A DNA stretch of 5,452 nucleotides, taken from an uncultured Eubacteriales bacterium (GTDB taxonomy: Bacteria; Bacillota; Clostridia; Eubacteriales; Anaerofustaceae). Of the stretch, positions 1-5,452 are shown in pieces. A program made the position numbers and the translations under genes. Each line of letters starts with the position of its first letter. Within the stretch, counting starts at the first letter, position 1. The notes below the pieces were generated by a model that had not been told where the DNA came from, searched no databases, and saw only the letters and a list, made by a program, of their open reading frames with translations. The stretch covers positions 1-5,452 of the forward strand of contig CADBPP010000172.1 in NCBI GenBank assembly GCA_902796565.1, in the 5' to 3' direction.

Positions 1-1
1 G

Positions 2-919
2 GACATTAACAGACATTTCAGACGGCCGGCGGCGCTCATTGCCGTATCGGTCATGATCATTCTTTCCCTTTTCGGCTGCGGACAGAAGGCAGAGGAGCCC
101 GTCGAGGCGCCTGAGCTCTTCAAAACCGCTGTGAAGAACTGCACCAGCGCAAACTTCAGTGCCGAAGTCACAGTCTCGGACAAGCTCATCATGCAGCTCA
201 CAGGTTCCTTCGACGATTCCATGAACATAAAGGTCGATACGGTCTTTCCGGGGACCGCGCTTAAGTACCCGGATCTTACGGTATACTACGTTCCCGGTGA
301 GAAAGCCGTCTACTGGATCAGCGGGGAAAACGTATTCAGAGTGCAGCCGGACGACGTCTACGACAGGATCATGGCGATCCCGATCATAGGAAAGAAATAC
401 TCTTTCCTGGATCCGGACAAGATGATCATCGTCAACGGCAAGAAGCCCGGGAAGCTTCTGGTGTCCGTCATGGACGCCGAGTATACGGGTTCATCGGAGG
501 ACGCGGGAGATGAACTGCTCCTGAGTCTGAACGACGATACCGCTTCCAGGCTGTGTGAGTTCATCCTGAACGTCATCAAACTTACCGATCCGTTAAAACA
601 GGTCACTTCCGCCCAGACCGACAAGCTGAGGCAGTACATCATGAAGGCCATCAGAGCGATGAAGATCTATGCTGTGGTGGATAAGGATGAAGGGGTCTTC
701 AAAACCGTAAGGATCGAACTGGCTGACTCTCTTTCCGCCGTTGCGGGACCGCTCAAGGAATACTTCCCGGACATGAAGCTGCCGAAGGATCTCAAGATCG
801 CGGTCACCTTCAGCGACGTCGGCAGGGTGGAGAGAATGAGCTTCCCATCCGAAGTCAAAAGTCAGGCGGAGGACATGCTCAAGTACATCACCCAGACCCT
901 CACGCAAACAAAGCAGTGA
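2..919 (+). CDS. Lipoprotein of unknown function, 5' end off the window
   Basis: I do not recognise the family. The reading frame is open from base 2. The first internal ATG (53) would cut a signal peptide in half, so it is probably not the true start. Reading from base 2 gives a basic n-region (NRHFRRP), a hydrophobic stretch (AALIAVSVMIILSL) and a lipobox ending LFGC, with the lipidated Cys at 77-79. Base 1 is a G in codon position three, so a start codon could lie directly at the edge. The mature protein, about 280 residues, should be anchored to the outer face of the cytoplasmic membrane. It has no other membrane segment, one further Cys near its N-terminus, and alternating beta-like stretches, for example VYYVPGEKAVYWISG and LKIAVTFSDVG. 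It ends with a Gln/Thr-rich tail. A lipid- or ligand-binding beta fold is conceivable, but no diagnostic motif supports it. It lies 80 bases before pheS, which has its own promoter, so a functional link to pheST is not implied. Confidence 0.8.
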   Translation, partial: DINRHFRRPAALIAVSVMIILSLFGCGQKAEEPVEAPELFKTAVKNCTSANFSAEVTVSDKLIMQLTGSFDDSMNIKVDTVFPGTALKYPDLTVYYVPGEKAVYWISGENVFRVQPDDVYDRIMAIPIIGKKYSFLDPDKMIIVNGKKPGKLLVSVMDAEYTGSSEDAGDELLLSLNDDTASRLCEFILNVIKLTDPLKQVTSAQTDKLRQYIMKAIRAMKIYAVVDKDEGVFKTVRIELADSLSAVAGPLKEYFPDMKLPKDLKIAVTFSDVGRVERMSFPSEVKSQAEDMLKYITQTLTQTKQ

Positions 920-934
920 ATTTTCCCGGTGTTA

Positions 935-963
935 TTGTATGCACGAAATAAAACGGGTATAAT
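935..963 (+). promoter_or_regulatory. Predicted sigma-70/sigma-A promoter of pheST
   Basis: A perfect -10 box TATAAT lies at 958-963. The best-spaced -35 is TTGTAT at 935-940, separated by exactly 17 bases; it matches the consensus TTGACA only at the first three positions. Transcription would begin near base 970, giving a leader of about 30 bases before the pheS GTG. There is no TG extension before the -10. The position between the lipoprotein stop and pheS, together with the A/T-rich composition against the GC-rich flanks, supports the call. Confidence 0.6.
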
Positions 964-985
964 TAAAGATAAATTTCTTTGCATC

Positions 986-990
986 AAGGA
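986..990 (+). promoter_or_regulatory. Ribosome binding site of pheS, fixing a GTG start
   Basis: AAGGA at 986-990 lies nine bases before GTG at 1000. An in-frame TAA at 991-993 rules out any longer protein, and the next in-frame ATG is deep inside the N-terminal helical arm. The site therefore selects the GTG as start. Confidence 0.7.
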
Positions 991-999
991 TAATTAGAA

Positions 1000-2019
1000 G
1001 TGGAAAACAAACTTAGACAGATCAGAGATGCCGCGCTGGAGGAGATAGAAAAAGCTCTTCAGCCGGAAGAGATCGAAAAGATCAGAGTAGCCGTCCTCGG
1101 AAAGAAGGGCGAGCTCACAGCCATCCTCAGGGGCATGTCGTCCCTTTCCAATGAGGAAAGACCGATCATCGGCAAGATCGCCAATGAGGTCAGAGAATCC
1201 ATCGAGGATGCCATCAAAGCCAAGAAGGAGCGTTTCGAGGAGGAGGCCATGAAGCTCAGGCTCGCGACCCAGTCCATCGACGTCACTCTCAACGGTCCCG
1301 CTCTCAGCGTCGGACACGAGCATCCCCTTTACACAGTCATCGACAGGATGATAGAGATCTTTGCTTCCCTGGGCTTTTCCGTGGTGGAGGGACCCGAGAT
1401 AGAGTGGGCGAAGTACAACTTCGACATGCTCAACGTTCCCCATGACCATTCATCCAGGGATTATTCCGATACATTTTACTTCAATGACGATGTCCTCCTC
1501 AGGACCCAGACCTCTCCCGTGCAGGCGAGGGTCATGCTGGACAAGAAGCCCCCGATCAAGATCATTTCTCCGGGCAAGGTGTACCGCAACGACGAGATCG
1601 ACGCCACCCATTCGCCGCTGTTCCATCAGCTGGAGGGGCTCATCATCGACAAGGACATCACCATGGCGGATCTGAAGGGAACACTGGACTTCGTGGCGAA
1701 GTCCCTGTTCGGAGAGGACACCGAGACCGTGTTCAGGCCCCATCAGTTCTACTTCACCGAGCCTTCGGCTGAGATGGACGCCACCTGCTTCGCCTGCAAG
1801 GGAGCGGGCTGCAGGGTATGCAAGGGAAGCGGATACATCGAGATCCTCGGCTGCGGCATGGTTCACCCCAACGTGCTCAGGGCCTGCGGCATCGATCCCG
1901 ATGAATACACCGGTTTCGCCTTCGGCATGGGTCTTGACCGTATGACCCTTCTGGACTACGGCATCAGCGACCTGAGGAACATGTTCACCAATGACACCGA
2001 TTTTCTCAGGCAGTTCTAG
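1000..2019 (+). CDS. pheS: Phenylalanyl-tRNA synthetase alpha subunit
   Basis: This is the catalytic subunit of the alpha2beta2 cytoplasmic enzyme that activates phenylalanine with ATP and attaches it to tRNA-Phe. At 339 residues it is of normal bacterial length. Residues 1-90 are a Lys/Glu-rich helical arm that would form the tRNA-binding coiled coil. The class II catalytic domain follows: motif 1 around 108-134 (HPLYTVIDRMIEIFASLGF), the LLRTQTSPVQ segment (166-175), motif 2 at 193-213 with Arg196 and DATHSPLFHQLEG, the Phe-site segment FTEPS (252-256), and motif 3 at 305-316 (GFAFGMGLDRM) with Arg314. Cys263, Cys266, Cys271 and Cys274 form a CxxC-x4-CxxC cluster, known from many Firmicutes PheS proteins and possibly metal-binding. 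Translation starts at GTG. The gene ends 18 bases before pheT, and its own promoter precedes it. All core motifs are intact. Confidence 0.98.
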   Translation: MENKLRQIRDAALEEIEKALQPEEIEKIRVAVLGKKGELTAILRGMSSLSNEERPIIGKIANEVRESIEDAIKAKKERFEEEAMKLRLATQSIDVTLNGPALSVGHEHPLYTVIDRMIEIFASLGFSVVEGPEIEWAKYNFDMLNVPHDHSSRDYSDTFYFNDDVLLRTQTSPVQARVMLDKKPPIKIISPGKVYRNDEIDATHSPLFHQLEGLIIDKDITMADLKGTLDFVAKSLFGEDTETVFRPHQFYFTEPSAEMDATCFACKGAGCRVCKGSGYIEILGCGMVHPNVLRACGIDPDEYTGFAFGMGLDRMTLLDYGISDLRNMFTNDTDFLRQF

Positions 2020-2022
2020 GAT

Positions 2023-2028
2023 AGGAGG
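2023..2028 (+). promoter_or_regulatory. Ribosome binding site of pheT
   Basis: AGGAGG, a full anti-16S match, lies nine bases before the ATG at 2038, within the short spacer after the pheS TAG. It is a stronger site than that of pheS and would support balanced synthesis of the two subunits from one mRNA. Confidence 0.85.
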
Positions 2029-2037
2029 AATCAGCAA

Positions 2038-4425
2038 ATGTTCGTACCTCAGATTTGGCTCAGGGATTTCGTGGACATCCCCGAGGACATAAAAGTATTC
2101 GATAAGATCATGACCCGTTCCGGCACCATGGTGGAAGGCTATGAGTACAGGGGAGAGGGTCTTGAAAACATAGTATCCGCCAGAGTGGAGACCATCGAGA
2201 GGCATCCCGATTCCGACCACATGTGGGTATGCTCCCTCACGGACGGAAAGAACACCTATCAGGTGGTCACCGGAGCCCAGAACGTAAAGGCCGGTGATAT
2301 CGTGCCTCTGGCAAAGGACGGCGCTACCGTATCCGGAGGAAAGAAGATCGTGACCAGCGAGCTCCGCGGCGTCAGAAGCGAAGGGATGCTCTGCTCAGGT
2401 GAGGAACTGGGTATGTCCGGTTCCATCATCCCCAAGAAGCAGGAGAACGGCATATATATCCTGGAGAGCGACACTCCCCTGGGAGAGGACATCAAGTCCG
2501 TATTGGGTCTTGACGACTACGTGGTGGAGTTTGAGCTCACCAACAACCGTCAGGACTGCAACAGCGTGCTGGGCATAGCCTACGAGGCATCTGCCGCGCA
2601 GCACAGGAAGTTCGATATCCCCGCCTACGAGTATGACGACGGGAGCGACGATATCAGAAACTACGTGGATATCACGGTGAAAAACCATGAGCTCTGTCCC
2701 CGCTACACCGCGAGGATGGTGAAGATCCTCAAGGTGGAGGATTCCCCCATGTGGATGCAGATCAGGCTCATGGGAAGCGGAGTGAGACCCATCAACAACA
2801 TAGTCGACGTATCCAACTACGTCATGCTGGAGACGGGGCAGCCCCTGCACACCTTCGACTACGACAAGATCGCCGGAAAGAAGGTCATCATCGATACAGC
2901 CAATGACGGCGACGTATATGTCACCCTGGACGGTGAGGAGAGGAAGCTCGATTCCTCCATGCTGATGATCGACGACGCCTCCGGCCACATCTGTGTGGCG
3001 GGAGTCATGGGAGGAGCAAACTCCGAGATCGATGACGACACCAAGTACGTCCTTATCGAGGCAGCAAACTTCAATGGTCCCTCCGTCAGGAACACCGCCA
3101 AGGCCCTCGGCATGAGGACCGAGGCCTCAGCCCACTTCGAGAAGGGCATCTCCAGACACCTTACCAAGTACGCCGCCGACAGGGCCGTGTCCCTGCTGGT
3201 GCAGATCGGCGCAGCCGAGGCCATAGGCGGAGTCATCGACCTGTATGACGAGCTTCCTTCTCCGGAGCCTGTCACCATGAACATGGACTGGTTCAACCGC
3301 TTCATCGGGACCGAGCTTACCGTGGACGACGCCGTGAAGTATCTCGACTGCCTGTGCATGGATCCCGTCGTGAAGGGAAGGGACATTACCGTGACTCCTC
3401 CGAAGTACCGCCAGGACATCAACATCAAGGAAGACGTGGCCGAGGAGGTCATCCGTATCCACGGCTATGCCAACATACCTCTCAGGCACCTGGAGAGCTC
3501 CAACTACATCTCGGACGAGAACCGCTACTACAGGGCAAAGCAGGAGATCAAGAAGCTCCTGGTGGACATAGGCGGATACGATACCCTGACCTATGCCTTC
3601 ATAAGCCCCTCGAAGATAGACGCCCTGGGCCTTAAGGAGGACGATCCCAGAAACCGTCCCCTCAAGCTCATCAACCCCCTGGGAGAGGATACCTCCACCA
3701 TGAGGACCACCATGGTCCCCAACATGCTGGATTCCCTGAGGACCAACTACCTCAAGAAGAACAAGGCCGTGACAATGTTTGAGATCGGAAGCGTCTATCT
3801 AGAGAACCCGGACAAAAACGACCTTGCCCTGGACATCGAAAAGCTGGTCATCGGAAAGTTCGGCTGTGATTTCTATGAGATCAAGTCCGTCCTTAACTAC
3901 CTCTTCGAGTCACTGAGGCTCACCGATGTCCGTTACGACAGGGCGGATGAGGTGTTTTTGCATCCCGGAAGAAGCGCGTATGTGTATCTCAACGGGGAGA
4001 ACATCGGATTCATCGGACAGATCCATCCCACCGTGGCGAAGAAGTTCGACCTGTGCGAGGATACGGTGGTGGCGGAACTGACCCTCAGAAGCATCATCGA
4101 GAGATATCTCGCGGTGACGATCCGCTTCCAGGAGCCCGCGAAGTATCCCGCTGTTTCCAGGGATCTTGCCCTCGTCATGGACGAGGCACTCCAGGCAGGG
4201 GACATCGGAGCCGCCATACTTGAACTGGGCGGAGAATTCATCACCGGCTGCGAGGTGTTCGACGTATACCGTTCCGACGCCCTCGGTGAGGCAAAGAAGA
4301 GCATCGCATATTCACTGACCTTCCGTTCCCCCGTATCCACCCTCAAGGACGAGCAGGTGGAGGAGGCCATCGGAAACATCCTCAGCGGACTTAAGGATAA
4401 GTTCGGTATAGTTATAAGAGCATAA
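2038..4425 (+). CDS. pheT: Phenylalanyl-tRNA synthetase beta subunit
   Basis: This subunit partners PheS, recognises tRNA-Phe and edits mischarged Tyr-tRNA-Phe. At 795 residues it is of usual bacterial length. Domains in order: the N-terminal module; an EMAP/OB-type tRNA-binding domain at about 43-150 (RHPDSDHMWVCSL, VVTGAQNVKAGD, GVRSEGMLCS); the B3/B4 editing domain at about 211-397 (NNIVDVSNYVMLETGQPLHTFD, RTEASAHFEKG); B5 at about 412-481 (TPPKYRQDI, EEVIRIHGY); the inactive class II-like core at about 490-690 (LINPLGEDTSTMRT, LHPGRSAYV, GFIGQIHP); and the C-terminal ferredoxin-like anticodon-binding domain at about 697-795 (KYPAVSRDLALV, EVFDVYRSD). By motif alignment His271, Glu341, Thr361 and Ala363 match the known editing-site residues, so proofreading is probably intact. 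The stretch between EIGSVYL (582-588) and DFYEIK (611-616) seems somewhat shorter than in Bacillus PheT, judged from memory. A terminator follows the stop codon. Confidence 0.98.
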   Translation: MFVPQIWLRDFVDIPEDIKVFDKIMTRSGTMVEGYEYRGEGLENIVSARVETIERHPDSDHMWVCSLTDGKNTYQVVTGAQNVKAGDIVPLAKDGATVSGGKKIVTSELRGVRSEGMLCSGEELGMSGSIIPKKQENGIYILESDTPLGEDIKSVLGLDDYVVEFELTNNRQDCNSVLGIAYEASAAQHRKFDIPAYEYDDGSDDIRNYVDITVKNHELCPRYTARMVKILKVEDSPMWMQIRLMGSGVRPINNIVDVSNYVMLETGQPLHTFDYDKIAGKKVIIDTANDGDVYVTLDGEERKLDSSMLMIDDASGHICVAGVMGGANSEIDDDTKYVLIEAANFNGPSVRNTAKALGMRTEASAHFEKGISRHLTKYAADRAVSLLVQIGAAEAIGGVIDLYDELPSPEPVTMNMDWFNRFIGTELTVDDAVKYLDCLCMDPVVKGRDITVTPPKYRQDINIKEDVAEEVIRIHGYANIPLRHLESSNYISDENRYYRAKQEIKKLLVDIGGYDTLTYAFISPSKIDALGLKEDDPRNRPLKLINPLGEDTSTMRTTMVPNMLDSLRTNYLKKNKAVTMFEIGSVYLENPDKNDLALDIEKLVIGKFGCDFYEIKSVLNYLFESLRLTDVRYDRADEVFLHPGRSAYVYLNGENIGFIGQIHPTVAKKFDLCEDTVVAELTLRSIIERYLAVTIRFQEPAKYPAVSRDLALVMDEALQAGDIGAAILELGGEFITGCEVFDVYRSDALGEAKKSIAYSLTFRSPVSTLKDEQVEEAIGNILSGLKDKFGIVIRA

Positions 4426-4435
4426 ACAGAAAGGT

Positions 4436-4469
4436 AAATATGCACCGACTCTGCCGGTGCATATTTTTT
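4436..4469 (+). terminator. Intrinsic terminator of the pheST operon
   Basis: A perfect 12-base inverted repeat pairs 4436-4447 (AAATATGCACCG) with 4455-4466 (CGGTGCATATTT) around a seven-base loop, ACTCTGC. A run of six T bases at 4464-4469 begins inside the 3' arm and continues past it. The structure starts 10 bases after the pheT stop. The A-rich 5' side is short, so activity on the opposite strand would be weaker. It ends seven bases before the recombinase-homologue ATG, an unusually tight spacing. Confidence 0.9.
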
Positions 4470-4473
4470 AGGG
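4470..4473 (+). promoter_or_regulatory. Weak, cramped ribosome binding site of the recombinase homologue
   Basis: The only Shine-Dalgarno-like sequence before the ATG at 4477 is AGGG at 4470-4473, leaving just three bases to the start codon. It directly abuts the terminator T-run. No alternative in-frame ATG, GTG or TTG exists between the upstream in-frame TAA (4435-4437) and 4477. The start is therefore fixed although the site is poor, which suggests low translation. Confidence 0.4.
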
Positions 4474-4476
4474 ACC

Positions 4477-5367
4477 ATGAAGGAACTACTGGAAGAATTC
4501 AGCCTGGAACTCTCAAAGGACCACAGCCCCGACACCGTGAAAGGGTACCTCTATGACATAGGGGGATTCACCTCGTTCATTTCTGAACACTTCGACGTAT
4601 CCGAGAAGAGGATGAGGGAACATATCCTTTCCGCCAGCGAGAACGACGTCTTCTCATATCTCAACTACCTCGTCACGGCGGAGGAGAATTCTCCTTCCAC
4701 CGTGAACAGGAAACTCAGCTCCATCAGGAGGTTCTATTCCTTCCTGTACAACACCAGGAGGATAGATTCCGACTTCACGAGGAACATCAAGAGCGTGAAG
4801 ACCACCGGCAGGCAGGATATCTTCACTTTGGAGGAGCTGCAGCAGATACTGTCGGCGGTGAAGGGACGAAACAGGGAGAGGGATCTGGTGATCCTGGGAG
4901 GCTTCATATATGCCGGCCTTACCGTAAACGAGATCATCGGTCTTCGAAAGACGGACCTCACCGATGACGGTTACCTTAATATCGAAACGGGCAGGAGCAG
5001 CCGGACGATAAAGCTCAACAGCGCCTACCGGGAGATCATAAGACAGCACCTTCAGAGCGCGAAGGATCAGAGCCCCTGGATGGTGACAGCCAACGGCACC
5101 GATCCCATGAACAAGCGCACCGTGCACCAGGTGGTCACCAAGTACCTTAAGTCCTGCGGACTCTACCGCAGCGGTCTGACCACCGAGACCCTGAGACGCA
5201 GCGGGGTATACCTTCTCAGGAAGTACGCGGGGTTCGACATCACCGATGTGAAGGATTACCTGGGCCTCAAGTCATCATCCTCACTGAGGAATTACGAGTT
5301 TGAGGAGAACAGCAGCGCCCAGGACAGGATAGACCGTATACCTCTCACGGATTTCAAACCCCGGTAA
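4477..5367 (+). CDS. XerC/XerD-like tyrosine recombinase homologue, probably catalytically inactive
   Basis: At 296 residues it has the length and two-domain plan of XerC/XerD. Residues 1-92 are the SAM-like core-binding domain (LEEFSLELSKDHSPDTVKGY, STVNRKLSSIRRFYSFL). Residues 113-285 are the integrase catalytic fold (FTLEELQQIL, RERDLVILGGFIYAGLTVNEI). Active family members use Arg, Lys, His, Arg, His/Trp and a Tyr nucleophile. Here box I reads AGLTVNEI, with Thr149 for Arg; the beta-hairpin Lys aligns with Thr171, though that alignment is less certain; box II reads ETLRRS, with Glu237 for His and Arg240 kept; box III reads YLGLKSS, with Leu264 for His/Trp. Tyr273 lies nine residues later, in the nucleophile position. 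Flanking motifs stay in frame, so the changes are substitutions, not frameshifts. A retained DNA-binding role is likelier than strand exchange, as proposed for streptococcal XerD-like proteins. Codon use resembles pheT, with no mobile-element genes beside it. No promoter of its own is obvious, so readthrough of the pheT terminator may supply its mRNA. Confidence 0.85.
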   Translation: MKELLEEFSLELSKDHSPDTVKGYLYDIGGFTSFISEHFDVSEKRMREHILSASENDVFSYLNYLVTAEENSPSTVNRKLSSIRRFYSFLYNTRRIDSDFTRNIKSVKTTGRQDIFTLEELQQILSAVKGRNRERDLVILGGFIYAGLTVNEIIGLRKTDLTDDGYLNIETGRSSRTIKLNSAYREIIRQHLQSAKDQSPWMVTANGTDPMNKRTVHQVVTKYLKSCGLYRSGLTTETLRRSGVYLLRKYAGFDITDVKDYLGLKSSSSLRNYEFEENSSAQDRIDRIPLTDFKPR

Positions 5368-5396
5368 AAGCCTAGCGGTGAAATGTCAAGAGAAAG

Positions 5397-5452
5397 ATGA
5401 ATGATAATTCTGATGTTTTCACGTACATTTACCGAAAGCGCAAAACACCCAC
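5397..5452 (+). CDS. Possible start of a further gene, truncated by the window end
   Basis: An ATG at 5397 opens a frame running off the window, reading MNDNSDVFTYIYRKRKTP. It lies 29 bases after the recombinase stop with no terminator between, as expected for a co-transcribed gene. The Shine-Dalgarno match is weak (AAGAGAAAG directly upstream). A second frame from ATG 5401 (MIILMFSRTF) is also open to the edge, so the choice is uncertain; the 5397 frame has the more natural-looking composition. Eighteen residues are too few to suggest a function. Confidence 0.3.
   Translation, partial: MNDNSDVFTYIYRKRKTP

Noticed and set aside
994..1449. Long minus-strand open frames over pheS, pheT and the recombinase homologue
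   Set aside because: They are shadows of the + strand genes in GC-rich codons. They lack ribosome sites and recognisable protein motifs, while the opposing frames are unmistakable.
2475..3690. Repeated 14-base string CCCCTGGGAGAGGA at two sites in pheT
   Set aside because: Both copies encode PLGED in unrelated domains with biased codon choice. There is no larger repeat around them.
939..4446. TATGCAC shared by the pheS promoter region and the pheT terminator stem
   Set aside because: The match is only seven to eight bases in A/T-rich spacers and is not enough for an attachment site or shared operator.
5355..5380. Possible terminator after the recombinase homologue
   Set aside because: Only three- to four-base CCG/CGG pairings can be drawn, with no T-run behind them.
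5361..5389. Minus-strand TTGACA (complement of 5384-5389) as a promoter
   Set aside because: At 17-base spacing the -10 would be TACCGG, a very poor match, and it would only produce transcript antisense to the recombinase gene.
5383..5400. Tiny ORF MSRER whose TGA overlaps the ATG at 5397
   Set aside because: It has only five codons with no properly spaced ribosome site; the overlap is probably chance.

Overview
The window looks like ordinary chromosomal DNA from a bacterium, most likely a Firmicute of the class Clostridia. This is inferred from the Firmicutes-type four-cysteine insert in PheS, the strong AGGAGG ribosome binding sites, a Gram-positive style lipoprotein and heavy use of AGG for arginine with moderately GC-rich codons. 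The sequence alone does not settle genus or species. All recognised genes lie on the + strand and they cover nearly the whole window.

Layout. (1) Bases 2-919 hold a lipoprotein of unknown function whose start codon lies just off the left edge. (2) Bases 920-999 are an 80-base spacer with a good promoter (TATAAT at 958-963). (3) Bases 1000-4425 hold pheS and pheT, the two subunits of phenylalanyl-tRNA synthetase, 18 bases apart and clearly one transcription unit. (4) A near-perfect intrinsic terminator (4436-4469) follows pheT. (5) Only seven bases after its T-run comes the start codon of a XerC/XerD-like tyrosine recombinase homologue (4477-5367). (6) The last 85 bases have no obvious terminator and may contain the start of another gene (from 5397).

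PheS and PheT together form the alpha2beta2 enzyme that charges tRNA-Phe; both carry all the expected domains. No T-box or leader-peptide attenuator fits in the short predicted leader, so this operon appears to lack the control common upstream of Firmicutes pheST.

The most interesting item is the recombinase homologue. It has the two-domain layout and length of a XerC/XerD protein and an intact reading frame. By motif alignment, however, it has lost Arg I (now Thr149), the beta-hairpin Lys (Thr171), the box II His (Glu237) and the box III His/Trp (Leu264), keeping only Arg240 and the Tyr273 nucleophile. It is probably not an active recombinase and may have been kept as a DNA-binding protein. 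I see no CRISPR array, tRNA, rRNA, insertion sequence or phage gene.
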